Part shown: piece after piece, positions 36,571 to 46,800 of the stretch
How positions within the stretch are numbered: the stretch's first letter is position 1
How the letters are laid out: each line of letters begins with the position of its first letter
DNA from: Microcystis aeruginosa Ma_SC_T_19800800_S464
Lineage (GTDB): Bacteria; Cyanobacteriota; Cyanobacteriia; Cyanobacteriales; Microcystaceae
Direction: 5' to 3'
Length of the DNA: 62,023 nt
Assembly (NCBI GenBank): GCA_007095785.1
Contig: SFBL01000075.1
Span: forward strand, 1 to 62,023
Translations under genes and position numbers: made by a program
Notes under the pieces: generated by a model
Told to the model about the DNA's origin: nothing
Databases searched by the model: none
What the model saw: the letters and a program-made list of their open reading frames with translations, nothing else

Positions 36571-37587
36571 TTAGACTCCGATGAGACTCTGCATCGCACG
36601 TCCCATATTAGCCGGTTTAAAAGCTGCCATGGCCGCGGTCGGTTCATAGCCGCAATGTACCATACAATCGGCACATTGAGGATTGCCACTGGCTCGACCG
36701 TAGTTATCCCAATTGGTTTCTTCTAAAAGTTCCCGAAAGCTTTTGTAATGTCCTTCGTTAAGCAAATAACAGGGTTTTTGCCATCCTAAAAGACTATAAC
36801 TAGGACTACCCCAAGGAGTGCATTCATAGTCCTGTTCACCGATGAGAAAATCGAGAAAGAGAGGATTATGGTTAAAATTCCACTTTTTCTGACCTGATTT
36901 CCAGGGTGAGAGAATTTCTCGGAATAAAGCTCTGGTTTGCTCCCGTTTTAAGAAACTATCTTGATCCTGGGCCCACTCATAACTATAACCGGGGGAAATC
37001 ATCATACCATCGATGCCCAAAGTAGCGAGAAAATCGAAAAATTCCTGCATTTCTCGCGGTTCTGTGCCTTCAAAAACCGTGGTATTAGTAGTAACCCGAA
37101 AACCTCTCGCTTTCGCCGCTTTAATCCCTTGTACTGCCTTATCGAATACTCCCTCTCGATCCACACAGCGATCGTGATGTGCTTTTAAACCGTCCAGATG
37201 GACACTAAAGGTAAGATAGGGTGAAGGAGTAAATTTATCTAGGCTTTTTTCCAATAACAGAGCATTGGTACAGAGATAGACGAATTTTTTTCTGTCCACT
37301 AACCCCTTGACAATTTCATCGATTTGTGGATGTAAAAGCGGCTCGCCCCCGGGGATGGAAACCACGGGAACCCCGCATTCTTCCACCGCTGCGAAACATT
37401 CTGCCGGGGTGAGATGATTACGGAGGATTTCCGGGGGATGTTGAATCTTACCGCAGCCAGTACAGGCTAAATTACAGCGAAATAGGGGTTCTAGCATTAA
37501 AACTAAGGGAAAACGCTTTTTTCCTGCTAGACGCTGTTTCAAGATATAGGAAGCAACCACTAAAGCTTGTTGTAGTTGGACAGCCAT
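36571..37587 (-). CDS. hpnH: Adenosyl-hopene transferase, radical SAM HpnH
   Basis: 338 residues from ATG 37587 ([18 protein letters not shown], the usual family start). The radical SAM cluster motif is [16 protein letters not shown] (CxxxCxxC). [14 protein letters not shown] follows, and a C-terminal SPASM-like Cys cluster [14 protein letters not shown] is present. HpnH adds the adenosyl group to diploptene, initiating bacteriohopanetetrol side chains. No other hopanoid gene lies next to it. Confidence 0.93.
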   Translation of the reverse strand: MAVQLQQALVVASYILKQRLAGKKRFPLVLMLEPLFRCNLACTGCGKIQHPPEILRNHLTPAECFAAVEECGVPVVSIPGGEPLLHPQIDEIVKGLVDRKKFVYLCTNALLLEKSLDKFTPSPYLTFSVHLDGLKAHHDRCVDREGVFDKAVQGIKAAKARGFRVTTNTTVFEGTEPREMQEFFDFLATLGIDGMMISPGYSYEWAQDQDSFLKREQTRALFREILSPWKSGQKKWNFNHNPLFLDFLIGEQDYECTPWGSPSYSLLGWQKPCYLLNEGHYKSFRELLEETNWDNYGRASGNPQCADCMVHCGYEPTAAMAAFKPANMGRAMQSLIGV

Positions 37588-37867
37588 TTGCTCACACCAA
37601 TAGGATTTTAAGTAATTATAGACTGTTCCCAGGGCATCAAGGCATAGAAGCCTAGAAGATGGCAAGATAAATAAAAGCTGATGGCTTTTTGGCTGTTTAC
37701 TTGATTATCACCTTGATCTAGCTGATGGCTTCAAGACTACTGACTTGAAAGTGGGAAGTGGGGAGAATAAATAAAAAAGTCTCCTATCTCCTATCTCCTC
37801 TCTCCTCTCTCCTGACGACCGACTCCTAACCTTAACAACAATTTTTGATTTTTACCAGAGGTCTATT

Positions 37868-38467
37868 ATGAGTTCTTTAGGCGATCGCTTTAAGAAATTT
37901 GCGGGTAAAACTCGCTATGTGGTCTGTCGCTTATTTTTGCATCTCTACGGCCAAGAAGTCGCACCCCTGATCGGTATTCTTAATCGTACCGGCCGGGAGG
38001 CGATCGATTCCGAAGGCGATTTAGAGGTCATGGGAGAGGGTTTAGTAGAAATTTGTCAAAATCTGCTGCAGATGAACCTCTATTGGTTTTCTGTAGCTAA
38101 TGAGGGCGATATTTTTTGGAATGAGGGGGAAGCGGGAGACTACGTTAACGAACTGTTTACCGATTCCGCGGCCAGATACCTAAGTGAATCGGTGTCTGGG
38201 GAAGTGGGGGAAAAGGAACCCTTAACTTTACCCGTCACCGATAACTTAGTTGTTATGATCACAATAGCCTTCGAGGGTGAGAGTGCTGCTTTAGAAACTA
38301 GCCTAGCCGATCGAGAGGCCCTGGAAGATGGTTTAAAATCAATAATTAACCTTCACTACCAAGGTCGGCTGCGTGCGATTCAGGTACATTTTTCTCCTGC
38401 TCAATTGGGGGATGAATTGACCAATGAGCAACTATTACTCAATTTCCCCGAATTGCTGCCTTTATAG
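37868..38467 (+). CDS. Hypothetical protein with DUF1517-like C-terminus
   Basis: 199 residues, soluble. The C-terminal segment (about 125-199: NLVVMITIAFEGESAALE... ending NEQLLLNFPELLPL) resembles the C-terminus of cyanobacterial DUF1517 proteins, but the signal peptide and Gly-rich region of that family are absent. The start is preceded by CAGAGG. It precedes the lipoprotein gene by 16 bp, so an operon is likely. Function unknown. Confidence 0.6.
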   Translation: MSSLGDRFKKFAGKTRYVVCRLFLHLYGQEVAPLIGILNRTGREAIDSEGDLEVMGEGLVEICQNLLQMNLYWFSVANEGDIFWNEGEAGDYVNELFTDSAARYLSESVSGEVGEKEPLTLPVTDNLVVMITIAFEGESAALETSLADREALEDGLKSIINLHYQGRLRAIQVHFSPAQLGDELTNEQLLLNFPELLPL

Positions 38468-38483
38468 TCTTAATTTTGCCCTT

Positions 38484-39356
38484 ATGCTGCGCCAAGTAAC
38501 GACAATCCTTTTAATTCTTACCCTTTGTTGCACAACGGTGGCCTGTGGTTCCTCGTCAAATCAAACTCAGTCACCGTCAGCCAATAACAGTAGTGTAAGA
38601 CAAGAATCCAATCAGGTTAGTAGCGGTCGCTACGAGGTGCAACAAGCTACCTACGATGATGGAGATGGCACTTATACCTTAATGCTGTTAAACACCCCTG
38701 GGGGGACTTCACCCCTCTTTCGCACCACTAACCTACAAATGGCTAGATTAACCGAGGAGGACATTGCTAAAGGGGAAAAAACCGCAGTAGAAATCAACGG
38801 TGATCAGGCTACCCTGTACATGACCGAAGATTTTAAAATCGAGTATGTCCATAATGTCACGGAAGTGCGGAACAATCCCCAAACTGGACAACAAGAAACC
38901 GTGGTGATTCGGCAAGAATCGAGTTTTTGGAGTCCTTTTTTCGGTGCTGTTGCTGGTCAAGCTTTGGGTAGCTTGCTCTTTCGTCCTCAATATTACGTTC
39001 CCCCCCTCTATACTCCTGGAGGTGTGATGACCGGTTTTGGTGGTTACGGTTCCACTTATAATCAGGCAGTAGATCAATACCGGACTAAACATAATAGTCC
39101 ACCTCCGGCAGTCAAAAACCGGCAAACTCTCCGTTCTACTGGCAATTTACGTCGTTATCCCAGTAATACTACCTCTAGTCCCAATCGCAGCAGCACCACC
39201 ACCACAAAACCCAGTGGTTCCGGTTATGGTTCCAGTACCCTGAAGAATTCGGGTAAATCTGATAATGTCAAACGTTCTCCTAGTTTTGGTTCCTCTGGTT
39301 CCCGTCGTACCCCTAGTCGCAGTGGTTTCGGCAGCAGCAGACGTGGCCGACGTTAG
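38484..39356 (+). CDS. Putative lipoprotein with Ser/Gly/Arg-rich C-terminus
   Basis: 290 residues from ATG 38484. The signal peptide ends in a lipobox (CCTTVACGSS, Cys at about residue 20). A central globular region (about 45-150) includes KIEYVHNVTEVRNNPQTGQ. A hydrophobic short segment FFGAVAGQALGSLLF follows. The last 90 residues are low-complexity (Ser, Thr, Gly, Arg; ends SGFGSSRRGRR). Family not recognised. It would be exported and lipid-anchored. Confidence 0.65.
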   Translation: MLRQVTTILLILTLCCTTVACGSSSNQTQSPSANNSSVRQESNQVSSGRYEVQQATYDDGDGTYTLMLLNTPGGTSPLFRTTNLQMARLTEEDIAKGEKTAVEINGDQATLYMTEDFKIEYVHNVTEVRNNPQTGQQETVVIRQESSFWSPFFGAVAGQALGSLLFRPQYYVPPLYTPGGVMTGFGGYGSTYNQAVDQYRTKHNSPPPAVKNRQTLRSTGNLRRYPSNTTSSPNRSSTTTTKPSGSGYGSSTLKNSGKSDNVKRSPSFGSSGSRRTPSRSGFGSSRRGRR

Positions 39357-39427
39357 CAGGATTTGACTGGAGTGGTGGAAGATTAACCCTGTCTTCCCCA
39401 CCTCAGACATTGGAGATAGCAACTACT

Positions 39428-39634
39428 TAGGAGCTGCTGAATAAATCTAAAAACCTTGTTGGGAAATCAAAAAGTAACGGACATGGGAGTGATCGGGGGG
39501 AAAATTCAGGGACTTTTTCCCTGAAAATTAGGTAATTGACTCCCTCAAAATGGGTAAAACCCCACACCCCACACCCCACACCCCAACCCCCAACCCCCAA
39601 CCCCCAGGAAAAACTTTTTCAGCAAACCCTACTT
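39428..39634 (+). mobile_element. MITE, copy 3 (complete)
   Basis: Left end GAGCTGCTGAATAAATC and right end AAACTTTTTCAGCAAACCC are inverted. TACTTAG occurs on both sides as a likely target duplication. The core (GGGAGTGATCGGGGGGAAAATTCAGGGACTTT, CTGAAAATTAGGTAATTGAC) matches copy 1. The right side has CCCCACA and CCCCCAA repeats. It overlaps the last codons of the convergent cpcS-like gene. Confidence 0.85.
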
Positions 39635-40144
39635 AGAAGCAACCATTTTGCGAATTTCCGAATAGAAAACCGTCTGGCGATCGCCATTGTCCCACTGGAT
39701 AATACTGGTACGCAATCTCAGATTAGGACTAGCAAACCAGATTCTTTCCTCGATACGATGGTGATTATCTTCGATGGTTAAAGTTAAAGCTTGATCGCTT
39801 CTGAGATGATATTCTCCCAGCGCTGCCGATTTACCGTCCGATGTGATTAATTTTCCTTGCCAAGAATTCTCTGAGGGCAGCCAAACTAAATAGCTAGAAC
39901 CGATTTTTTTCGGTTGTCCATAATCTACAGAATTATCCCAAGTCGCTTTCCATCCCCCCAGACTGGTCTGGGACTGACAGTTATTTTCTAAACATAATTG
40001 CACCACATCGACAGCATCGGCAGCCAGCAAATCGATGGTGATTTCTGCTTTATTATTGGCAACTTTTTGGGCAGCTAATTGATAACTGGTGCGCTGAGAA
40101 AACCATTTACCCGCACAGAGATTAATAAATTCTTGAATGTCCAT
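39629..40144 (-). CDS. Phycobiliprotein lyase, CpcS/CpeS family
   Basis: 171 residues, lipocalin-like beta barrel. It starts MDIQEFINLCAGKWFSQRTSY, as in CpcS/CpeS (S/U-type) bilin lyases. Other conserved stretches are GSSYLVWLPSENSWQGKLITSDGK, LTIEDNHHRIEERIWFASPNLRLR and FYSEIRKM. These chaperone-like enzymes attach phycocyanobilin to Cys-82/84 of phycobiliproteins. Whether it is the S- or U-type cannot be decided by eye. The MITE inserted just at its 3' end without removing the core. Confidence 0.88.
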   Translation of the reverse strand: MDIQEFINLCAGKWFSQRTSYQLAAQKVANNKAEITIDLLAADAVDVVQLCLENNCQSQTSLGGWKATWDNSVDYGQPKKIGSSYLVWLPSENSWQGKLITSDGKSAALGEYHLRSDQALTLTIEDNHHRIEERIWFASPNLRLRTSIIQWDNGDRQTVFYSEIRKMVASK

Positions 40145-40205
40145 GAATGGCTGTAGGCAAAGATTGATCGCTCTGGAAGAATAGATTATTTATTCTATCC
40201 TATCC

Positions 40206-40874
40206 CTAGACCTTGGCCAATTTTTGCAAGGATAAACGGGCAGCTTCGCATACTTGCGGGTGTTCGTCCTTGACCAAAAAATTTAAGGCCGCGATCGTTT
40301 TTTCCGCCGGAAGATGGCCTAAAGCTTCCGCTAACCGCTGCCGGATTAACCAGTCATCGGAGTTAACAAAAGTTAAAAGCTTCTCGACGGTTTCCACTGC
40401 TTTGATTTCCCCAAGAGCGGCAATAGCGGCCTGTTGAATAACCGCTTCGTTACTATCGAGAGCCGATAATAACACCTGTTTAGCCCGAATATCGCGCAAA
40501 TTGCCCAAAGCAACGGCAGCACTAAAGCGGACTAACCATTGTGTGTCTTCGTAAAAAGCCCGTTGTAGGGGTTCAAAAGCGCGAATATCTTCTAAATAAC
40601 CTAGGGCCCCCGCAGCATCGGCGCGAATGCCATAATCGGCATCATTGGCTAACAAATCCACTAGGATAGGAAAGCATTCCTCGGTTTGTTTGACTCCCAA
40701 GGCAAAGACAGCCATCGATCGCACTGGCAGCATTTCATCATAAAGGACTTTTTTGATCAAGGGTACAGCTTCCTCTGGGGTCACTTCTCGCAGGGATGCC
40801 AAGGCCAGCAGACGATCTTTGGAGTTGCTGCTTTCTAACTGGAGGGCAATGGTTTCTATATCAGGCTTACTCAT
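40206..40874 (-). CDS. HEAT-repeat protein, NblB/CpcE-F-like
   Basis: 222 residues from the Met at 40874. It consists of about six PBS-lyase-type HEAT repeats (VRSMAVFALGVKQ, IRADAAGALGYLED, VRFSAAVALGNLRD, QQAAIAALGEIK, IRQRLAEALGHLP). Size and repeat pattern fit the NblB group, which acts in phycobilisome degradation. CpcE/CpcF lyase subunits are alternatives. It is next to a bilin lyase on the same strand, consistent with a phycobilisome role. Confidence 0.75.
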   Translation of the reverse strand: MSKPDIETIALQLESSNSKDRLLALASLREVTPEEAVPLIKKVLYDEMLPVRSMAVFALGVKQTEECFPILVDLLANDADYGIRADAAGALGYLEDIRAFEPLQRAFYEDTQWLVRFSAAVALGNLRDIRAKQVLLSALDSNEAVIQQAAIAALGEIKAVETVEKLLTFVNSDDWLIRQRLAEALGHLPAEKTIAALNFLVKDEHPQVCEAARLSLQKLAKV

Positions 40875-41127
40875 TTTTGTCAACCACTTGTAATATTTCT
40901 TTAATTCTAACGCAATTGTTTCTAAGTCAGCAGCCTTAGGGGACTGAAACGGCTAATTTTTGTGTGTTACAGCGTTTCTCATAAAGATGAAGTGTAACCT
41001 AATTTGGTATGGAAGACCGACTCCCGAAAACGAAAACTTCGTACCTGATCATTAAGATAACTGCTATCAACAGGTTCGGGATATTGCTTGAGAAAAATTA
41101 ATTTTTGTTGTCGGAATGTTCAATTGG

Positions 41128-41931
41128 CTATAACTTCGGTTGACGGAATTGATAAACATCAGTGATCGCCTGTACCCAACCATTAGCAACGGATTCTAAT
41201 AATCGATCGCCTTTTTCTTTACTTGCATTAGTAGCATCTCCCATCACTCCACTTTTAGTTAATTCCTTAGTTAACCAAGCAAAGGGTAATTTTCCTTCCA
41301 TAGTTAACAAACTATTTTCTGGCAAACCCTGGGGATATTCTCGGACAGCCCGCTCAATTTTTACCTGTTCTGGCAGTAATGATAACATAATGCTAGTTTC
41401 CACATCTCCTGCATGAATACCGTATTCTAATTCATATTCCGAGAATAATTCAGCCGCATTGTGGGGAACTCGCCAAGTGAAAAAAGGAAATACTAAAAAA
41501 TCGGGATATTGTTGATGAATATCCCTAGCGGCAATTTCCATAACTTGCGGTTGTCCGCCGTGGGAGTTCATTAATACTAACTTGCGAAAACCCGAACGAT
41601 AGAGACTTTCAGCCATCTCTTGAATGACTGTTAATACGGTGGCTGCGGAGAGGGTAATAGTACCGGGAAAAGACCAATGTTCGTTAGATTTTCCGTAGTA
41701 GAGACAGGGTAAAGCAAAGGCGGGAATATTATCATCTAACTTCTCGAAAGCTTTGCCTAAAACCCCTAAACTAATGGCAGCATCGACGGCAATAGGGAGA
41801 TGGGGTCCGTGTTGTTCGATCGCACCGATGGGTTGAATAATTACCACATTTTCCTTATCTGGCATTAAATCTATATCGGTCCAAGTAAGATAGGGAAAAT
41901 AACGATGAGGGGGAATAAAACCGTGCATCAT
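41128..41931 (-). CDS. Creatininase-family amidohydrolase
   Basis: 267 residues. The metal-binding signature PIGAIEQHGPHLPIAVDA (E and H ligands) and VLMNSHGGQPQV are characteristic, and GIHAGDVETSIML gives the third ligand region. In bacteria these enzymes act on creatinine-like or formamide (FAPy) substrates, for example MftE and ArfB-type; the specific reaction is not deducible. No pathway neighbour. Confidence 0.85.
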   Translation of the reverse strand: MMHGFIPPHRYFPYLTWTDIDLMPDKENVVIIQPIGAIEQHGPHLPIAVDAAISLGVLGKAFEKLDDNIPAFALPCLYYGKSNEHWSFPGTITLSAATVLTVIQEMAESLYRSGFRKLVLMNSHGGQPQVMEIAARDIHQQYPDFLVFPFFTWRVPHNAAELFSEYELEYGIHAGDVETSIMLSLLPEQVKIERAVREYPQGLPENSLLTMEGKLPFAWLTKELTKSGVMGDATNASKEKGDRLLESVANGWVQAITDVYQFRQPKL

Positions 41932-42067
41932 AATTTTATTGGGCTTGAGGGATTAGGGTTAGGGGAAAAATATAGCGTTTCTGATTCAGAAGAGGTACAT
42001 TTCCAATCCTGAACAGCTTAATCAGCAAAGGTTTAAGTGTGCCGCACAGATGCGAGAACCGCTATAA

Positions 42068-42150
42068 TCGTTTATTTGGTAATTTTATCACTAATTCTTG
42101 GCAAGGTTGCCAATCGTCTTCATCGGTCATGGCTGGCCAAAACGAATCCC
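42068..42150 (-). pseudogene. Duplicated 3'-end fragment of selO
   Basis: About 80 bp here (GTTTATTTGGTAATTTTATC..., GGTTGCCAATCGTCTTCAT) matches the last roughly 25 codons of the selO gene at 51178-51260, at about 80 percent identity. The remaining selO gene is absent at this site. The rest of the 327-bp gap (41932-42258) shows nothing else. Confidence 0.75.
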
Positions 42151-42258
42151 TATAGCAACAAAACCTGTTTCATTAATTATAATCTGCAATATCGTCGGGG
42201 AAAACACCAGGGGTGACTTGTTTTTTTACCCTTGTTACTGATCATTTTTAAGCCTTTT

Positions 42259-42351
42259 TTAAGTATTGTTGTTTTGATTTTTACGGGGTGGTTGCCAAAA
42301 GACGGTTAACAATTCCATTTCGGGTTCGTAGTAGATTTTTACTTGTGCCAT
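42259..42351 (-). CDS. Short DUF2283-like ORF (truncated?)
   Basis: 30 codons from ATG 42351 with AGGAG upstream: MAQVKIYYEPEMELLTVFWQ then a Lys/Asn tail. The start matches the beginning of DUF2283-type small proteins (normally 60-75 residues). It may be a truncated relative of the DUF2283 gene 43 bp upstream. Confidence 0.45.
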   Translation of the reverse strand: MAQVKIYYEPEMELLTVFWQPPRKNQNNNT

Positions 42352-42393
42352 AGGGTTTCTCCTGCTTTGATTGCATCAGTTTGGTAAATCATA

Positions 42394-42606
42394 TCAGGAG
42401 GCGATCGCCGCTTGAGCAATCATATATTCAATGGCTTGCGGGTTATCAATCCGTTTGGAAGCCTGAAGAATTTCGATGCCAACGACATTTCGGTTAGAGT
42501 CAAAGTCCAGGATAATGCCGGGCGTTTCTTCATCACTCTCGTCAATCTCTACATCCTTGAGGGTAATCCGAATCACATCTACTTCGGGGTCATATTTGAT
42601 TTTCAT
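42394..42606 (-). CDS. DUF2283 small protein (possible antitoxin)
   Basis: 70 residues from ATG 42606 (MKIKYDPEVDVIRITLKDVEIDES; GIILDFDSNRNVVGIEILQAS). It belongs to DUF2283, common in cyanobacteria beside DUF4258 proteins. Its start overlaps the end of the DUF4258 gene (ATGA type), so the pair is coupled. A toxin-antitoxin role is plausible from organisation but unproven. Confidence 0.8.
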   Translation of the reverse strand: MKIKYDPEVDVIRITLKDVEIDESDEETPGIILDFDSNRNVVGIEILQASKRIDNPQAIEYMIAQAAIAS

Positions 42607-42863
42607 GGGTTCCTCCAATGTTTTTTAATTTGGCTGGTACGATAAACGGTTACAACGATTGCGGGGTCACTGGTGATATTGATAAAGACTCGAAGTAAGT
42701 AAAGCTTGCCTGTGCCAAAATCAATTTGAGATTGATAAATGGTGATCTCTTCGTCTTGTTGCAGAGTTTGCTGTGGATTTTCTAAGACGGCTTCTACAAA
42801 GGAAATGGGGACTTTTCGTTTTTCCATTTCTTCCAAAGCATGATTTGAAAACTTGAAATTCAT
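42603..42863 (-). CDS. DUF4258 small protein
   Basis: 86 residues. It reads FSNHALEEMEKRKVPISFVEAVLENPQQ and ITSDPAIVVTVYRTSQIKKHW, the DUF4258 pattern (RelE-like fold, HA..RM.x(R/K).I type start). It forms a two-gene unit with DUF2283 downstream and may be the toxin partner. GGGGATGAC precedes the start. Confidence 0.8.
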   Translation of the reverse strand: MNFKFSNHALEEMEKRKVPISFVEAVLENPQQTLQQDEEITIYQSQIDFGTGKLYLLRVFINITSDPAIVVTVYRTSQIKKHWRNP

Positions 42864-43007
42864 CAGTCATCCCCTCCGCTATCACGCCCCATGCGGTGAG
42901 GAAAGGCAAAAGGTAAAAGTAAAAAGGCAAAAGTTTGGAATTGCCCCATTTTTTGCTGTCCTCTCATCATCGCTCCAACTCACTTCATACTTTTGCCCTT
43001 TACCTTT

Positions 43008-43122
43008 TTACTTTTTACTTTTACTATCTCTGCTCATACGGTATTTGATGTCATAGTTGATAATGAAGTCGAGTTCTTCGTCGGTGAAGCCGTAGTGGTG
43101 GGCAAGAATGCGATCGATTCTA
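43008..43122 (-). pseudogene. Duplicated C-terminus of the Eco57I-like methyltransferase
   Basis: The residues DRILAHHYGFTDEELDFIINY then DIKYRMSRDS match the end of the large methyltransferase (DRVLAQHYGFTEEELDFIINY). DNA identity with 43881-43985 is about 85 percent. With the intact 3' end at 43871 it flanks xisH-xisI as direct repeats. Confidence 0.85.
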
Positions 43123-43125
43123 AGT

Positions 43126-43461
43126 TTAGGCAATTGCAAACCCCGTATGAAGTCGAACTTCGGGTTCATGGAAACCAAGCACGATATCTTCTTTGGGAAT
43201 GCCTGCTTTAAGGAGTTCATCGGTAATACCATCTTCGGTGCCATCATATTGCACCCAAACTTTTCCATTGGCAATTTCAAGGTGCAGTAAAATACTATGC
43301 AAATGGCGCTGGTGATCCCAACCTTCAGACAAAATAATATACTGGTCAGTTTCAGGATCAAAGGCAGCACGATTTTTGACGTTGACGTTGGCATAAGTAA
43401 TGTCAGCGTAAGGTTTGAGAACATTACGGATAATTTGCCGATAAGTATTTAAGCGATCCAT
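43126..43461 (-). CDS. xisI: XisI protein
   Basis: 111 residues starting MDRLNTYRQIIRNVLKPYAD. It contains DQYIILSEGWDHQRHLHSIL and VWVQYDGTEDGITDELLKAGI, plus PKEDIVLGFHEPEVR: textbook XisI. XisH/XisI were named as fdxN element excision controlling factors in Anabaena, but most cyanobacteria carry many scattered copies of unclear role. The start overlaps the xisH stop by 13 nt. Confidence 0.95.
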   Translation of the reverse strand: MDRLNTYRQIIRNVLKPYADITYANVNVKNRAAFDPETDQYIILSEGWDHQRHLHSILLHLEIANGKVWVQYDGTEDGITDELLKAGIPKEDIVLGFHEPEVRLHTGFAIA

Positions 43462-43865
43462 CGAGTGATAACCTCCTGATCAGGGTTAAATGTAAACAGC
43501 TTTAAAACTTGATTCTCTAAAAGAATCTGCCCAATTTCTTGCTCAAATAGCTTTAAGAAGCTGGCATCACGGATGGCTAGGTAGAGGGTGCGTTCAGGGT
43601 CAATTCGGCTCAGAATGTTTTGATATAAGACGTACTGACCGAGAGCCGTTTCAAGATCGCGAATTTCAGAAGGGCTGATAAAGCTTTTGATTTCGACAGC
43701 GATCTTCTGGGTATCTTTTTCAGCGGTGATGAGTTTTTCACCTGCCAGATCAATGAACAGATCTTTTCTGCCAATTTTTAGGTTGTAGGGATCGTGGGTG
43801 ATGATCCAACCATCCTTAATCAGAGCTTGTTTGCAGTTGTCGTGATAAATATCTTTGGCTGGCAT
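43449..43865 (-). CDS. xisH: XisH protein (endonuclease-like fold)
   Basis: 138 residues. AKDIYHDNCKQALIKDGW, DLFIDLAGEKLITAEKDTQKIAVEIKSF and ALGQYVLYQNIL are XisH signatures. The DLFIDL...VEIKSF arrangement fits a PD-(D/E)XK-like core (D...ExK). It overlaps xisI. It begins 5 bp downstream of the methyltransferase stop, so it may be co-transcribed. Confidence 0.95.
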   Translation of the reverse strand: MPAKDIYHDNCKQALIKDGWIITHDPYNLKIGRKDLFIDLAGEKLITAEKDTQKIAVEIKSFISPSEIRDLETALGQYVLYQNILSRIDPERTLYLAIRDASFLKLFEQEIGQILLENQVLKLFTFNPDQEVITRWIA

Positions 43866-43870
43866 AGATC

Positions 43871-46800
43871 CTAATCCTCTCCTCCGCTATCTCGACCCAT
43901 TCTGTACTTAATGTCGTAGTTGATGATGAAGTCGAGTTCTTCCTCGGTGAAGCCGTAGTGTTGGGCAAGAACGCGATCGATTTCGTCAATGATGGGTTTT
44001 GAGAGTCTTGGCTGAAAAGACTGGATAGTCAAAACACCATATTTACCATAATTATTTGTTAGTTCTTGAGAATTTATCTGAAAATCCTGCATTAATTCAT
44101 TTGCAAGACTACTAAGAGTTGGTACCAACTCAGATTCAATTTCATTCATTGATAGCCTGAATTCTTCAATTTCTCTTCGGTTAACGTTCCTAACGTCAGA
44201 GTAGCAATTAAAAAACCAGAAGAACAGGCTGGAATTCAAGGCAGCAATCGCAACATCCCTTAATACATTAGATGAAAAAGAGAGCATCTTTAATTCTGAT
44301 GGTTCAACTACTTCACCCTGACTATTAACGATTCTGGGTACAAAATCACAAAATTGAACAAAGTATCGAAGTTTTCTTGTATAATAAATAATACTTCGAT
44401 TACCCTTTGAAAAGAATGCCTTTAATGGCTTTTGTTCAGACAATCGTGTCAGTATATTAGCCTCTATAGCTGAAGATATTTTAGGGATTGATGTACTGAC
44501 TAAATGTAATAAATAATTGTGCTTCACAAATTTAATTTGAGCAAAAAGATTGTCTCTTTCCTCTGCAAGCCATCGCTTGTATCCTTCGAGATAAGATAAT
44601 GTTTGTATTTCTTCACTAATTTTACTTGTAAGCCATATAGTCAAACGTTTCTCAACTCCAGTAAATAATTTGGAAGGGCGTTCTGCAAAATTCAGGTTCC
44701 ATGATATATATTTCTGCCCCTTAAGGAGCTTTCGTAAGGAGTCAAATCCATCGGTACTTACGATAGATATGGGAACAATCATACCGATCCGCCCTTTCTT
44801 GAATAAAAGACTTAAAGAACGCTCGATCGTAAATGCATATAAATCCGAGCAGTCTATAGTCTTAAACTCTCGAACCCTGTAAGTATTCTGTACATTTTTG
44901 TACTCAACATACGGTGGATTACCAATAATCACATCAAAGCCACCGCGATTAATAATGCTATAAAACTCCACAAACCAATGAAAAGGCTGATGACTTTCCT
45001 TCCATTTCTGAAAAGCCCCTGACTTTTTCGACAAACCCAACTCATATTCTTCCGCTAAATAGCGATCCAACTCCTCCCGCAATTGTACCAAAGCTGCCTT
45101 TAATAACCGCTTAGATTCTGCAACATCCGCACCCGCAATAGAATCTTGCACTTGTAGCGACTTAAACCGCTTAAACTCCATATCCGCCGCCACCGCACCC
45201 TGCACAATCCGATTCAACACCCCATCATCAAAAATCAAACGACCTTGCCCGGTTTGGGTATCCCTTGCCATCGCCTCGCAAACTTCATTCAGCGACGCAA
45301 ACCCCACCAACGTATTACCCGCCCGAATATTAAAATCAATATCCGGCAACGGTTCCAGTCCAAAGTTTTGCTTCTTGGGTTGCGGTTCCATCTGCGCCAC
45401 CAGCTTCAGGAATAGCCGCAGCTTACAGATTTCCGTTGCTTCCTCCATGATGTCCACACCATAGAGGTTGTTGAGCATGATCGACTTCAGTACAAAATAG
45501 CGAAGATTAGGGTGCTTCGCCATCTCCGCCAGCACTTGGCGGAAGTATTCATAACGCGGTTTTGCGTCTGCTTCTCGCGACAACCTCAGATCATCTTCAT
45601 CCACAAACCCCTGCATCCGTTCCAGACAAGCTGTATAGAGTGGCTCCAAAATATTCAACGCCGCAAACAAAAACGCCCCCGATCCACAGGTGGGGTCTAA
45701 CACCGAGACTTGTTCGATCGCTTGATAAAACGCCTTCAATAAATCCGAACTTTCACAACTGGTGATCACATCTTGGGCGAATTGGCGAATATCCAGGTTA
45801 TGGGTAATCAGGTCATTAATCTGGGTAACTTCCCCCGCTGCCAGCTTTTGTCGCAATGACCAACAGCGTTTGCGCCGGGCCACATACTCCCGCCAAGTTT
45901 CTGTGGGTAGGGCAAATCCATCGGCAGCAGGCTTATTCCAGTCGCCCCGTTGCGCCACATCCTCAATGCCAGCGGCAATCTCAGTCGGGAGTTCGATATC
46001 TACACCCTGACGAACAGCCGGATAGATGTAATGGTCAGGGTTTTCTTGCAGCAACGCCCATACCGCCCCTTCTGGCTTAAACGCAACCTGACAGCCCTTC
46101 TCTGCCTGATCAAACAAAAAGGGAAGAATCGTGTTCTTGCTGATGTATTCGGTGATGTCTTCCTTGGTGTAGTACGCCCCCATTTGCTTCTGGTTGATGT
46201 ACTTCTCAAAGATGTAGCCCAGTACATCCGGGTTAATTTCGTTTTGGTTGCGAAGCGGTCTGTCGTCTAAATGCCAGTCGTACTCATCAAAAAAACTAAA
46301 GACTTGCTCAAACGCCGCATCGGGAATTTGCAGGGTGCGATCATACTTTTCTTCCAACTGGTGGACTTCAAACAAGCCGCCATTCAGATAGGGAATTTTG
46401 CCCAGCAGTTGGTCTAATTCAGGATTGCGGTCGCAACGCGCTCGCAAGGCGAGATCGGACTTGCCCAGGCCTTCATGAAATAGCTTTAGCAAAAACTGCC
46501 GATAAAACGAATGAAACGTATCGGTTCCCCATTCCGCCTGACACCGCTTGAGCCGATTTCGCAGGTAATTAATATCGCTATCCAGAAAGTTTTTCTTTTG
46601 GATGAAATAGACAAACATCAAACGGTTCAGCATCAGCGAAGCATACCAGGTGCGGTCAAATTCTGACTGAATACCTTGAATAAATTTAAGAAATTTCCCG
46701 TGTTCCTTTTCAAATCGGGTAAAGAATTTCTTGGTGACTTTCTCGACATCAAAGGCTTTTTTGACCCGTTGGGCGACTTCCACCAGGGTGAGCTTTTCTT

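Noticed and set aside
45512-46270. Plus-strand frames inside the large methyltransferase
   Set aside because: Antisense shadows; the minus strand encodes continuous family motifs.
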